Shown here in pieces: positions 13,330-24,119 of a stretch of 64,000 nt of DNA. The notes below the pieces were generated by a model. It made no database searches. It had not been told where the DNA came from and saw nothing but the letters and a program-made list of their open reading frames with translations. The translations under genes and the position numbers were made by a program. Source of the stretch: Panorpa germanica (taxonomy: Eukaryota; Arthropoda; Insecta; Mecoptera; Panorpidae); contig OY783210.1 in the NCBI GenBank assembly GCA_963678705.1, positions 20,647,331 through 20,711,330 of the forward strand, given 5' to 3'. Within the stretch, counting starts at the first letter, position 1. Every line of letters starts with the position of its first letter.

Positions 13330-14015
13330 GGAAAAAGTAGTGAGCGAAATGAATATTGGCCCACTATTAAAGGGAGGCAGTGAAGGAAAGAGGTGGATGG
13401 CGGAAATAGAAAAAAGGAAAGAAAAAACAGGACAATAAATAAGCTCGTGGCTGGGTTGCATAAGAAACATGAAGAGAGAGGAAGTACTAAAAGAGGCAGT
13501 GAAGGGAAGCAGGAGAAAGAAAGAAGTAGCGAGGAAACAGTTAAACTTCAGTCCCGAAAAATAGAGGATTTGCGGAAAGGAGATAAGGACAAGAGATGGA
13601 TGACGGAGATAGAGACAATAATAAAATAGTAAAGGAAGAGAGTCAAGAAGAAATGGTAAAGTAAGAGAGGAAATAGTAAAGATAGAGCGTTTATGCCTGT
13701 AATAATGTAAGTGAAGAAGTGAAAACGAAGAGAGAAGGCAGGAAGGATAGTGAAAAGATAGTAGAGGGTTTGTCGAGAGGAGACAAGGATGGCAAGAGGT
13801 GATAGATGAAGATACAGGCAATAAGGAAGGAGAAGCAGGAAATGGTGAAAAAAAATAAATGGTGGGATCAAGAAAAGAAGAAACAGAAAGTACTATTCGA
13901 AGTAGTAATAGTCTAGAATAGTTTAAGTTTAGTTTTAACTTTGAATTTATATGAAATGCATTAAGAAATATAATAATGTAGATTGTAAAGCCGAAAGGCA
14001 CACACAATTAATATA
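13330..14015 (+). pseudogene. R1-like LINE 3' end, heavily decayed
   Basis: The plus strand is almost pure purine through most of this block, giving K/E/R-rich broken frames of the kind seen in ORFs of R1-clade LINEs of insects. The 3' end has a short hairpin GCC-GAAA-GGC at 13990-13999 followed by an A/T-rich tail, which fits a LINE 3' terminus. Two internal stretches (about 13560-13630 and 13765-13830) look like diverged tandem versions of each other. A clear relative lies at 63092-63345 in opposite orientation. Long minus-strand frames here (Leu/Ser/Phe-rich) are composition artefacts. The R1 assignment is inference. Confidence 0.45.
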
Positions 14016-14337
14016 ATAAAAAATACTTTAGAATCCATAAAAAGGTCTCCTTAAGAAACTGTACCATTATATAAAGCAGTAAAATACTTCACTAAATTTT
14101 GAATAATAGGTAAAATTGTTTACGTAACAAGTAACTCTTGTTATGTTAGATAAACCTTAAATATATATAACTCTGCTTAGCAGGCTATCATCTTTCATTA
14201 TTTTCTTTTCAATTCAAGTTTAAATAAATACTCAGTATCTATTGTTTGCAAGTATTATTAATGTCTCAGTCTCATTAAATATTTCGTTTTCTGTATAACA
14301 TTTTGATATTATTTGGATGGACTACATATTGGCATAC

Positions 14338-14463
14338 CGGCAAGTTTGAATGCGTTACGACTATGCGTAGTGTTCGGTATGCATGTTGATCTGATCCTGC
14401 TGGATGCTGAATCAGAATCTGACGCTGTTCACTTTCGGTATCTTTTTTAATAGCTTTAAGCAT
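14338..14463 (-). CDS. Candidate first or internal exon, unknown protein
   Basis: On the minus strand an ATG at 14463 opens a 42-codon frame (MLKAIKKDTESEQRQILIQH...) that ends at the donor-like junction CCG|GTATGC at 14338 in phase 0. The composition is less biased than the chance frames around it, with Q, H, D and S well represented. No domain is recognised. The segment could begin as a translation start or follow the weak acceptor CTTAAAG just inside the ATG. It may be one of several minus-strand phase-0 exon candidates in this window, or may be chance. Confidence 0.22.
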
Positions 14464-16040
14464 TCATTGTTAAAACAATAATAATCTGACACAAGCTCTT
14501 ATACTTCACCATTCTCTGTTTAGTCCCCGCTTTACTTGTTAGCAATTAAAAATAATATAATTCTGCTTCAGCCCTCGGCTTTAACTTGTTATTTACACTG
14601 TTAATATTTACAGTGATTATATAAATATTTATTAATATTTAACTTAGACTTATGAGCTGGAACACACTACGATTTTTAATCGCAGCGACTTAAATCGCGT
14701 GGTTTTATTTCTGTATACTGTTTTAAAACGTTTTACAAGAGGCGAGATTAATCCTAGGAGCCAAACATCCCCTAGACCCAATTTTAATTCCACTGTGAGT
14801 AGGAGCAAGAGGGAATTATTCGTGCGCATGAGAGTGAGTGAGAAATAAACCTTGATTACATGATACCTGGAAAATGGTCGCCTGGTCAAGTTAGCAGATA
14901 GACATACGATCATTGTACATACTAACACTACTCAATCTTACACATTTTGTTCATCAGAAAATAAGTGTAATAAGTAAAATAAATAAATATTTCTATAATA
15001 TTTTTACATAATTTGTTACAAATGAGAATGAAATCAAAAGTGGCGGGAACTTTAAAATTTTAAATTCTGTAGCTATAAAAGAAATTGTCGTTGGATATAA
15101 TTTTATAATATATATTTGTACAATATGAAAAACTAATATTTTATTGATTCTAACAGTGTAAATATAGCGGCATATAATAGCTGTCAAATATGAAATTGAC
15201 TTTTTATTTTATGGTTGAGCAAATAGCTTCTCAGCAGCTTGCCTGCTTTTATATATTCCTCCAATATATATTATATATACATGATATATAAATAAAAATC
15301 AACGAAAAAGCTTATAAAAAGCCGGATGTACACAATTTTAAATTCACTCTGGAAGTTCGGTATAAAGAGTGTATCGAAACTTCTATGCTCTAGTGTAGAA
15401 CTGGTTTTTAGCTACATGTTCAAACGCCCGCCACTCTATCCACCGAAATCCTAAATTTTTTCCATTTAATAATTAAGATGATTTGTTTTAATGTCGGGTA
15501 GAAAATACATATTTTTTTAAAGGGTTTTTTTTTAATGAAACCTATTTCTTATAAAAAGGGTTAAGTAATTTTAACACGTTGATTTAATTTTCATAAGTAA
15601 TGTTTTAAAGTTTTTTTTTTCAAAATTTTAATAATATTTTATAGCTTGAGGGTCAACTCTTATATATATAATAAATTAAAGAGTTTTTATTTGTTTTAAG
15701 TTCCATAAAATTATTAATTTGTTAATTACGGGTTATATCTATATATTTTTTAAATTTTATATTTTATATTTTAAAAATCCCATTTCTGATATTTTTAAAG
15801 ACTCAGTTTTAGTGTTATTAATCCATATTTTCATTAAAATTAAATTTTGTTAAATTTAAAACTGGTTAATATATTTTAAAATTTAAAAAGAATTTATTGG
15901 CAAATAATGTTTAATAAAATTTTAAATATAATTATTTTTGTCATATTATATTACGATAAAAATGTTGTTTTAATTAAAAGGTGTTAAATTTATGAGCCTT
16001 TTAAATATTTGATACGTCCAACGAGTCTTGTCGGTGTTTT
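14464..16040. other. AT-rich non-coding stretch
   Basis: A GC-richer piece at 14650-14900 begins near GGAACACACTACGATTTTTA, a form seen at some DNA-transposon ends, but no partner end was found. From 15480 to 16000 the sequence is simple AT DNA. Confidence 0.4.
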
Positions 16041-16046
16041 GCAATT

Positions 16047-16072
16047 TGGTCCTTCGTTGAGTCCGGATAGCT
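16047..16072 (+). other. Possible BEL/Pao-type primer-binding site remnant
   Basis: The string ATTTGGTCCTTCG...AGTCCGGAT resembles the primer-binding region just inside the 5' LTR of BEL/Pao retrotransposons as I recall it. No LTR pair or coding remnant was found nearby, so this is a weak call. Confidence 0.2.
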
Positions 16073-16251
16073 GCAGCCAATGCTTCACCAGCATCATAGG
16101 TGGGTGCATATTGTTTGTCTGCTCGGAATATATATATTTTTATACACAATGCAGTTGTTTATAACTTCCAGGGTTTGTTAAACTTTTTGTGCGTTTTTAA
16201 ATTATATTTTGTTCAGAAAAAAAACTTCTATATTCACATAAACATATTCTA

Positions 16252-16304
16252 TTTAAACTAACAATCAATAGGTGGCAGCAGTAGTTGCTAGTATAGACTA
16301 CACT
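16252..16304. repeat. GGTGGCAGCAGTA repeat, copy 1
   Basis: TTTAAACTAACAATCAATAG followed by GTGGCAGCAGTA and TATAGACT recurs in inverted orientation at 61786-61838. It is a short interspersed repeat fragment of unknown class. Confidence 0.5.
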
Positions 16305-17559
16305 ACTGACACAGCGCCATTATTTAAATAAGACATAAATCCTTGTAAATGTAAACACAATATTAACCCGCGACCCGGATTAAAAACAAGAAGAAGGACC
16401 ACAATTTGTCTATTACGCAGATATAAGCTTCTAAAACTTTACAAAATGAAATTGTCACGGGTTTTGAGAAGCACAATAGTGTCGGTAGCATTCATATGCA
16501 TCAGTTATATGCATGAGTTCAAAAACACTGGTCTATAAATGTCACTGCGATATTAAATTAGTTTATGTTAATGGTAATTTCGCTGTGTCTGTGCTATGTT
16601 GCTGTTATAATATTGTTAGTTACTGCCTTTGGCGAGTATTTAACCTTTCTAGATGAGGGGTTTAGCGGTCAGGGGTGAACCTTTGTCGTGAAGAGATCAC
16701 CGTTGTTCATTTGTTGCTCTGTCGTGTAGATGCGTGATGCCATTTCAATTATTCTGTGTTAATGAGTTTTGTTAATTCTTATTTTAATTGTGGGAATTGC
16801 GTTGTTTATTTTTATAAATAAAATATAATGCTTATACTAATCATCTAAAGACTTATTACACTTTCAACTGGTTGTGTAGTAGGTAATTTTTAATGAGCTT
16901 GTGAACGAACCATTTCCCTTTCTGTAAGACAGTGATATATAAGAGATTAATAAGTAACTACCCAGTAAACAATTGTGACGTTTCTATCACTATTACATTT
17001 CAATTATAGTTCGCTTTAACTTTATCTTCATATGTATTCCGACAGATGAAATGGTTTCGCCATTTGTAGCCAATAAAATAGATAATTCATATGAACGATT
17101 TTGAGAAACTGAACTGTAAATGAACTTTTTCATGACAAAAAAATCATACGCTTCTCCAATATGATGTCAAAGTGACTCCAAAATGGTCAAAAATGTTTCT
17201 TGGGTAGTCATTTGTGTCCTTTTATTTCTTAGACGTCATGGAAGAGAATCTGTATGATTGGTCGTATAAATGTGTTACCATCGAAGAAACTCAATCATAG
17301 ATAGTTGGCTCGTTGTTACTGCATTCATTTTCTGCCATGTTTAGTACGATAAATCCTACCTTTATGTAAGATCACACTAAGGGGAACTGTCTAAAGAACA
17401 AAACCGTCTTTATACATAACTCTGTTAATGTTTTGTGTTAATACCTTTTACGATAAGACAAGTATGTCTTAAGACAATCGATTACAAATATAATTGACCA
17501 CAAGATCTATGAAAACTAATTATAACATGTTGTTAAATTTGGCAGCGAAATAATGATAT

Positions 17560-17624
17560 CTTTCTTTTTTTCAGGTAAGACGAAAATTGATAGTTTTATC
17601 AGTCTTTAAGACAGCACTGCAAAT
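17560..17624 (+). other. Putative recursive splice site with following micro-exon
   Basis: A pyrimidine tract CTTTCTTTTTTT leads to CAG|GTAAGA, with the junction at 17574/17575. This joins a near-ideal 3' splice site to a near-ideal 5' splice site with no exon between, the hallmark of recursive splice sites in long insect introns. A second donor (AAAT|GTAAGT) lies 50 nt downstream at 17624/17625, so the same acceptor could define a 50-nt exon. A branch-point-like TAATGAT sits just upstream of the tract. The host transcript is unknown. Confidence 0.35.
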
Positions 17625-17924
17625 GTAAGTTAACATACTCCTATATATAATTTGTTATAATGTATACCTATATATATATTCGAATGTTTTTTGTACATAA
17701 GATATAAATACCAGTATAGGGATATTATTTTAAACTGTTAATATCTTTCAACGCATCCGTGGTTTTGTTTCAAACTGTGAAAATTGTGTTTGTACGACCC
17801 ACGACAACTACAACTTTGCGAATTCTTTCTCTCTTTCTCTTTCTCTTTAGTTCAACTGTTAACCTCGACTGTTAAGTCACACTGATACCATCATTTTAAT
17901 ATATTCTATTCAAAATTATATCAT

Positions 17925-18170
17925 TTAATACTTCTGTAAGAAATGTCCCTTGATTAAAAAGAATCTTTTTGCTTTTTTAAAACTTGTAGAATAAGATCTA
18001 ACTGAAAATTGACAATCTTTGTTTTTATTTGCAGCAGAGAGTCCAAATTCCATAGAATCTGTTTCATATTCATGGCAAAAATTATGCGTTTTCTTTTCAA
18101 CAAAGAATGTTACACTCGTTTTGCATTTTTTTCTTGTTAACTTCAAATATTTTGGTGTTCTATGTGAATA
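17925..18170 (-). CDS. Hypothetical open frame, possibly a terminal exon
   Basis: A minus-strand frame stays open from 18170 to a TAA at 17925, about 80 codons. It is rich in K, F and S (for example KKTHNFCHEYETDSMEFG and FSVRSYSTSFKKAKRFF). The furthest upstream boundary is a TAA, and an AG at about 18160 could be an acceptor. There is no in-frame ATG near the start and no recognisable domain. The mixed composition is better than the neighbouring chance frames, but it may still be chance. Confidence 0.18.
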   Translation of the reverse strand, partial: YSHRTPKYLKLTRKKCKTSVTFFVEKKTHNFCHEYETDSMEFGLSAANKNKDCQFSVRSYSTSFKKAKRFFLIKGHFLQKY

Positions 18171-18179
18171 TTATCGTGG

Positions 18180-19170
18180 TTGATTGATAAAAATAACGTT
18201 TTGTGCATCGGAAAATCAAAGAAAGGTGCAAAAGAAGTGCAATATTTATATGAATAGAAAACGTCATTAGATTTTAGTTGAAAATAGTTTTTATTATTAA
18301 AAAAAATGAATTAAAAGAATTAATTTTTAGTTTTACGTTAAATTAAAATGGTAAGAACAAAAACAACAGGTATACAATCCTCTTAATTCTTCATTTTTAT
18401 GGACTGCAATGGCCTAGCCCTTTTTTCTGCATTTTATTTATTTATTTAGAACTTGAACGGCGTGTGGTTCGTAACAAGGCGCAATGTTGTCTGTCAAAAG
18501 ACTGGGTAATATTTTAAACGGCCACCAAAAAGTTTTTAAACATTATAAAAAAAAAAGAGAAGGAAACTGGTCCTGTGGTGGCACTCTCCACTCTCTGTCT
18601 GTCTTCTTCGTGTTATCCACATCGGTGTTAACATCTGGACCTGCCTAAAATGCACCACTGTTGAACGTGCTCATTTTCAAATATATAATTCACACTTTTT
18701 TGCAGTCTGGAATGAAATAATTTTTAGTAGTCATGAAACTTTCTATAAAATTAATTTAATCTTAGACTCTATATTAAACAGTAATGTAGCTAGATACAGA
18801 ACAAATTTATAGATACAGTTTATTCCTCGACTATTTCTTTTACTATTCAACAATTTCAACTCGTTCGATATGTATGGATTCTCATAATGAAATATCAAAT
18901 GTATCGCACATGAATGTCAAAAAATGACAGCTAAATAATTTCAAAGATGGCTGCTATTAGCTGTCAAAGTTATATCGCCCTTATTCTATAACTACTGAAA
19001 AGACATGGGCTATTTATTTAAAATCCATTGCGATATAATATATGGAGACATTTTGATTGTTACAGAATCTTGCCTCTGATGATATTTAACGCAATGCATT
19101 TTACCATAGATCTATAATGATCTAGACAAACCTTTTCTTAAATTTATTTTAGAGTTTGAGGCGATTCCAA
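18180..19170. other. AT-rich non-coding stretch
   Basis: A GC-richer patch at 18565-18670 has no usable frame. Nothing else was seen. Confidence 0.4.
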
Positions 19171-19172
19171 CA

Positions 19173-19675
19173 ACATGGTCATATTCGCCTGAAGTTAATT
19201 ATTTGGTTTATTATATTTATATCATTAAGGAATTCCAGCACTTTTTGAATTTTTTCTGTATTGGTTGAAAGTATGTCCTTTAATTCACCACTGATGTTAT
19301 GTTTTGTTCCTTGCGTTTGATATTGTGGGCAGGTTATTAGTAGATGACGGACTGTTATTTGTGTCTGACAATTGCTGCACTCTGGAGCAGTTGTTTTACG
19401 AATTAAATATTGATGCGTCAATCTCGCATGTCCTGTTCTTAGTGTCAAGATGTTTTTTTCGAATTGTCTGTTGCTTTGATAAGAAGTTTCCCACTTTTTT
19501 GTATTTTTCTTAATCAAACTCAATTTGTTGCTGCTTATTTGCATCCACCACTGGTTCTGAATTTGCCTAACACCCTTTTTATACCATTCTATTAAGTCTA
19601 AGTGTAATATATCAGAGACTGAATCCAGGAATGGCCAGGTATCCACATCAGCTTAATGTTGTTTTCCTTTAAACT
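19173..19675 (-). pseudogene. Non-LTR retrotransposon ORF2 C-terminus (RNase H to tail), relic
   Basis: The minus-strand frame 19646-19179 contains LTLRTGHARLTHQYLI followed by CSNC...HLLITCPQY, the GH.RLTH.YL and C..C...H.L..CP pattern found downstream of RNase H in I/R1/Jockey-type LINE ORF2 proteins. Just upstream, in another frame, KLMWIPGHS matches an RNase H motif, so a frameshift separates the two parts. Everything 5' of this is missing, as expected of a 5'-truncated LINE insertion. It is unrelated in sequence to the purine-rich LINE relics elsewhere in the window. Confidence 0.75.
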
Positions 19676-20429
19676 ATATATAAATATATATACGTATAAA
19701 TTTGCATACAAAAAAGTTAGGCTAGTTAGTTTTATAAACCACGTGGTTTATAAATGATTCCTTACTAGTCAATTATTTTGTTACGAAGGTCTCTCTAGAC
19801 ATTTTATAATCAAAGATTCTTACACATTCAGCTAGTACATGAAAATAACCAGAATGCCTCGTACTTGTGTTTCTGTTCGATTGCCTGTTTATTCTTGTCC
19901 AGCACCGGAGCCTATCCCTGATATTGCCCGTCGTACTGCGAGCTAAATAATGTTCACGTCCAACGAGAACTGTCCCATAATTTGTATGGTTTATGGAGTC
20001 TGTAATGTCCATTCTGGAAAACAGTTCTGTGTAACGATATTTAAATTTCTTTTCAATAAAATAATATTAACATTTTTTGATTTTTTGTAAAGAACAAATT
20101 TCTTTATTTGATGTCTTCTTGTTAACCAATAAATTGATTTAAATATTCTCGTATTTTCAAGTCTAATGGGAGATTGAAGTTTTTTTTATGAGTTTGTATT
20201 GATTTTGTGTAGGCTTAATCATTGAAATATTGGTTTCAATATACATAGCATTTCACTAAATATTTTCGACGTATTTTTGAAACAACTTGGAACTGTTTTA
20301 ACTAAGGTTTGGCGCACACTAGAGGCAATACTGTCATTAGATTGTTGAGTGCAACACTGTCACTCTGTGAACACACATTTTACACTAAGCCTAACCTAAT
20401 TTACAATTAAAATCTATCTTCTTTTAATT

Positions 20430-20690
20430 TATCTTCTCTCTTTTATTTTTCTTTACATTCGCCATACATCCTTTTCCTTCACTCTCTACCTCTTTCATCA
20501 CTTTTATGTTCTTCAGTTTCTCCCCTTTCTTCTCACACGTTCTGCAAGTTTTCTCGTCCTCTTTTCCTCAATAACTGTCTCTTCAGCGTTCCATAATCTA
20601 AAACTTGCATGTCCTCTTTTTGCAGGTACTCCGGCATTCTCCTCTCCCATAACTCTCTGTATCTTTTATTGTATTTCTCTTTACCCATAT
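20430..20690 (-). pseudogene. R1-like LINE ORF2 C-terminal relic with frameshift
   Basis: On the minus strand, 20688-20533 encodes a 51-residue piece with KEKYNKRYRELWERRMPEYL. This resembles the YN.RY.E....PEYL region near the C-terminus of ORF2 in R1-type LINEs of insects. In a shifted frame just after it, KTCRTCEKKGE looks like the start of the following C..C zinc-knuckle region, so the copy carries a frameshift. It is a truncated inactive copy. The surrounding sense strand is strongly purine-rich like the blocks at 13330 and 63092. Confidence 0.5.
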
Positions 20691-20699
20691 TCAATATTC

Positions 20700-22640
20700 A
20701 TAAACAATAAAGTATAAATTTGATTTCATGTTAAAGTGTGCTAATTTGAAACAACTCCAGCACACCCTATTTTAATTAATTCCTCTGTTAATAGAAAAGG
20801 TAATCCGATATTACCGTCTTTGAAGGAGGACTTGAGGTAGACTTGCTATCTCAGCTAGCAGCAACAGACACGTTTGTAGTAGCTTGGCTAACAGGAACGC
20901 AGCAGTTGAATTTATTGGATTGAAGCAACCTTACGTAGTATTTAATAAACCTTACATCCCCATAAACATCTCCGGCTGAGATTAAAATTAAGAATTTAAT
21001 ACGCGGCATGGAAATATGCATGACCGCATTGCATTACGGGTACGGCCACGAGTTTGACATTACTTCTATTACAATGTGTCCATAGACATAAAATATGACA
21101 CATCTATAATATATTTTATATTTAATATAACTCGTACTTTATTTTACACCATAATTTAAATGATTCGCGTTAGTGTTAGACCAGGTATTGTCCATTATTA
21201 TTACTTCTGTGCTACTCCCACATTTAATTTCGTTAAAGTCCGTGACTTGTCGGGTCCATTAACGTCTGCCTACTGAAATACTTACTCAGACAGTTTTGCT
21301 AATATGCTAAATATGTGGGATTGCATTATATTAGCTCCAACGACATGTCCACAGTATTTTTAAAATAACACATTAGGGCACATTATTTCGCCACCAGGGG
21401 GATTTTTAATTTAGTTATTTCGTAATATATTTTTAAAAAGAAGTTTTGTATACACAAATTATAGGAAATTGAGTCCTTTCAGATTAATAATAACTATTTT
21501 TATCTTCGAAAACTTTGAAATACGTGAATATCTTATTGTTGAAGAACACTTTCTTTAAATTTTTGAATCATTAAAAAATATAATTTACATATTAAGTATT
21601 TTTTATTGTTTATATATCACATTTTTGATGTACATTATTTTTTAATTAACGTTCTTTAGTGTACTAATTAACAAGACACTGTTAATTAGCCAGATGGTTA
21701 AATATCAATAATATAATTTCTTTTAATTTTTTAAGATCACACGATCATCCAGATGTGCAGCTAGTAGGTCGATGTCCTTAACAAATCGTGATTATTATGA
21801 ATGAAAAAAGTAGTGAGCTAGTTTTCAATTAAAATCTTAACATGCCTGGTCAATTATTAACTCATACATATGGTGCAATCACCACAGAAAATATTAATTA
21901 AAAAAAAATATTAACAAAAGATATTCGTTTTGCAATTTTAACAATATTTTCCATAATTCATCATTAGTATACCATATATGTGTGATTGTTAGATGTGGTG
22001 AAGCTAGTATCATGGAAGCTACGGGGTTTCTTTGATTAGGCGGTAATTAGTGTGTATTAGCGCCGTGTGGTGTCTCTGAGAGTCGACTTACTCATTTTTC
22101 TTTATTGCGTGATAGTGACACACGCAGAGCTACTACAACAGTGGACACTATATTTTTATAGATAAAAATTGTGAGGCATTGAAGTTTGCATGGTAATAAT
22201 ACAGTAGTTGAGAAAATGTCTTTGTCGTAAAAATATGCAGACAATATTACAGTAACCAATGTTATGCAATAATACTCTGTTTAAACAATTCTTTTGATAG
22301 ACAATGAACAGGCAGAGGCGGCCTTAGGAGGTGGCAATCACAATCAGAAAAATTCATTACTATATATGTATTTGAATTTGGCGCCTCGCTCTTCCCAAAC
22401 CCCACTAGAATCACTGCGTATATCTTTTAAGGCATTCATGTGCCTTAGTTTATCATCAATAATATTTGTCGTCTTTGTGCTTGTTAACTTTTATAAATCT
22501 TCCAATATAAAATTTTATATCTCGTCAATTATAATCAAAAATACTTACTTACAATTTACATAAATTATACAAAGAACTAGCAAAGGCGAAGGCCTTCCCT
22601 GTGTACAGGCATTACATTCTTCAACATTACCTCTACCAAG
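20700..22640. other. AT-rich non-coding stretch
   Basis: Nothing firmly supported. A CAGAGGCGGCCTTAGGAGG string near 22312 with TTTGGCGCCTCGC near 22377 may be a piece of an unidentified mobile element. Confidence 0.35.
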
Positions 22641-22649
22641 TTATTATTT

Positions 22650-22855
22650 GTGCAGATGAGTCTTCTTCTTCTTCTCGTATACATATTTGCTCTTTATCTC
22701 TCATTGTTTTGCTTTTCTTCCTCCTGTCTGTACTTTTTCTACTTACTTTTCTCTGACCTTCAAGCTTCCTCTCATTTGTCCCCCTTTCTTATATTTCTCC
22801 TTACTTCTGCCATCCGTCCTCTTAATCCTTTCTTGTTCCATATCCCCTTTTAACA
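22650..22855 (-). repeat. Pyrimidine-rich block, probable LINE-derived relic
   Basis: The plus strand is nearly pure pyrimidine with CTTCTTCTTCT and CTTCCTCCTG runs, so the minus strand gives K/E/R-rich broken frames. This matches in character, though not closely in sequence, the R1-like blocks at 13330 and 63092. The two plus-strand frames are Leu/Ser-rich artefacts. Confidence 0.3.
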
Positions 22856-23057
22856 ATTTACATCCGAAAGACATAAAACAAAAATTATTCCGCTTCACAG
22901 ATAGAAACATTGTCTTGCAGTGTATGGTTTACATTTGTTAGCTTGTTATAAGCTAGTTCCAATGTCTATTTTCGACATTTTATATAGAAAATTTATTGCA
23001 GTGCAATGTTCACATTTGCTAATTTGTCATAAGCTAATTCCTGGGTTCTTTTTTTAC

Positions 23058-23240
23058 CTGGGTTAAATAAAATGGTACATAAATAAATTTAAGGTAACAT
23101 ATGTCACCATTTTGTGTTTCATCAAGCCACCAATGTGCATCCAGCTCTACTCGCAGTGGTGGCTGTAGTAGAGTCTTATTAACTTCTATTTCTTTGAGCT
23201 CGGACCTTCTTCTAAGAGTCACAGTCTCGCGACAAGCTTG
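23058..23240 (-). CDS. Candidate internal coding exon, unknown protein
   Basis: On the minus strand an acceptor-like CTTTTAAATCATTCAG ends at 23241. A fully open 61-codon segment follows, then the donor CCCAG|GTAAAA (exon end 23058). Both ends are in phase 0. The peptide is charged and balanced in composition (for example TLRRRSELKEIEVNK and LRVELDAHWWLDETQNGD), unlike chance AT-rich frames. No domain is recognised. It lies 14 kb from the next minus-strand candidate (37298-37426), so any joining gene would have very long introns. Alternatively it is a fragment of a mobile-element protein. Confidence 0.4.
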
Positions 23241-23596
23241 CTGAATGATTTAAAAGCTCCCCCATGGGGTTAAGCAATGGACAACACAGAGATGGTGTAA
23301 AAGAATAAGATAGATTTTAATGGAAAAGATATCTTCAGGCAACTTTCTTAGAATATATTAAAATAAACATATTTTATTTTGCATATGTTTGACCTATGTC
23401 GCTAATACATAATAAAATATAGAGCTGGTCTTTATAAGCGCGGGAAATTTCGGCTCTTCCTTGACTTACAAAGCAAAAACTAAAAGCGTTTGTGTGGTTC
23501 CATATTCTGTTGTGTTTTGAAATTGATTTTTCCGATTTTATTGAAATAATGGTACCTAAATCTGGGCTTGCAAATGTTCTTCTCTTGACTTGTCAG

Positions 23597-23680
23597 TGCC
23601 CTAAGACTCCACGAACCACGGCTGGGCCTGTACCTGAGCTTAAACCTGGGTCATACGGGATTCGGCCTGTGTATACTTGA
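23597..23680 (+). CDS. Candidate terminal exon, proline-rich
   Basis: A good acceptor (TTCTTCTCTTGACTTGTCAG) ends at 23596. It is followed by 27 codons including PKTPRTTAGPVPELKPGSYG and a TGA at 23678. The patch is clearly GC-richer than its surroundings. No domain is recognised and it could instead be a transposon fragment. Confidence 0.2.
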   Translation, partial: CPKTPRTTAGPVPELKPGSYGIRPVYT

Positions 23681-23689
23681 CATGTGATT

Positions 23690-24020
23690 TATGATCATCC
23701 ATACAAGCAATTAAATTTTGCGAGATCATTGCTCCTTTAAAATATACATAAAAATACAATTCCTTCATGTTATGTACCACTTCTTTTTTTTATTAAAAAA
23801 CGAAAATAAAAACAAAATACAAATAAATAAACATATTGGCTGTTTAATTTAATATTAAGGTTTGTAAGATAACATAAAAATATATATTTTGGTAATTGGT
23901 TGAAAAATATATATGCTCAGTCTTCAATTCTCAAGAATCGTATGTCGTTAATTGTTCATACCTTTCGCCTTTAGAATTTCCTTGCTTTTCTTTTCAATTT
24001 TTATTTATTTCTATTATTAA
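23690..24020. other. AT-rich non-coding stretch
   Basis: Simple AT-rich DNA; nothing seen. Confidence 0.5.
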
Positions 24021-24025
24021 CATAA

Positions 24026-24110
24026 CACAACACTCAATAAGTTCGTAGGATGACATATAGATGATTTTTAGATAATTTTTGGTGGTGTATCTCCTTAAAA
24101 GCGTGATGCG
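24026..24110 (+). repeat. Mariner 5' terminal fragment
   Basis: CACTCAATAAGTTCGTAGGATGAC followed by ATATAGATG matches the start of the mariner relic at 4173. The transposase start is not present. This is a short solo end. Confidence 0.5.
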
Positions 24111-24119
24111 ATTTTAGTC

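Noticed and set aside
13258..14007. 249-codon minus-strand open frame, Leu/Ser/Phe-rich
   Set aside because: It is the complement of a purine-rich LINE relic; pyrimidine-rich strands lack stop codons by composition. No domain, and the related block at 63092 shows similarly biased frames.
20625..20640. CTCTTTTTGCAG|GTACTCC as a third plus-strand recursive splice site
   Set aside because: It falls inside a LINE coding relic on the other strand, so the match is explained by that sequence.
22294..22563. 89-codon frame over CAGAGGCGGCCTTAGG
   Set aside because: The nucleotide string looks like mobile DNA and the second half of the frame is hydrophobic AT-rich noise.
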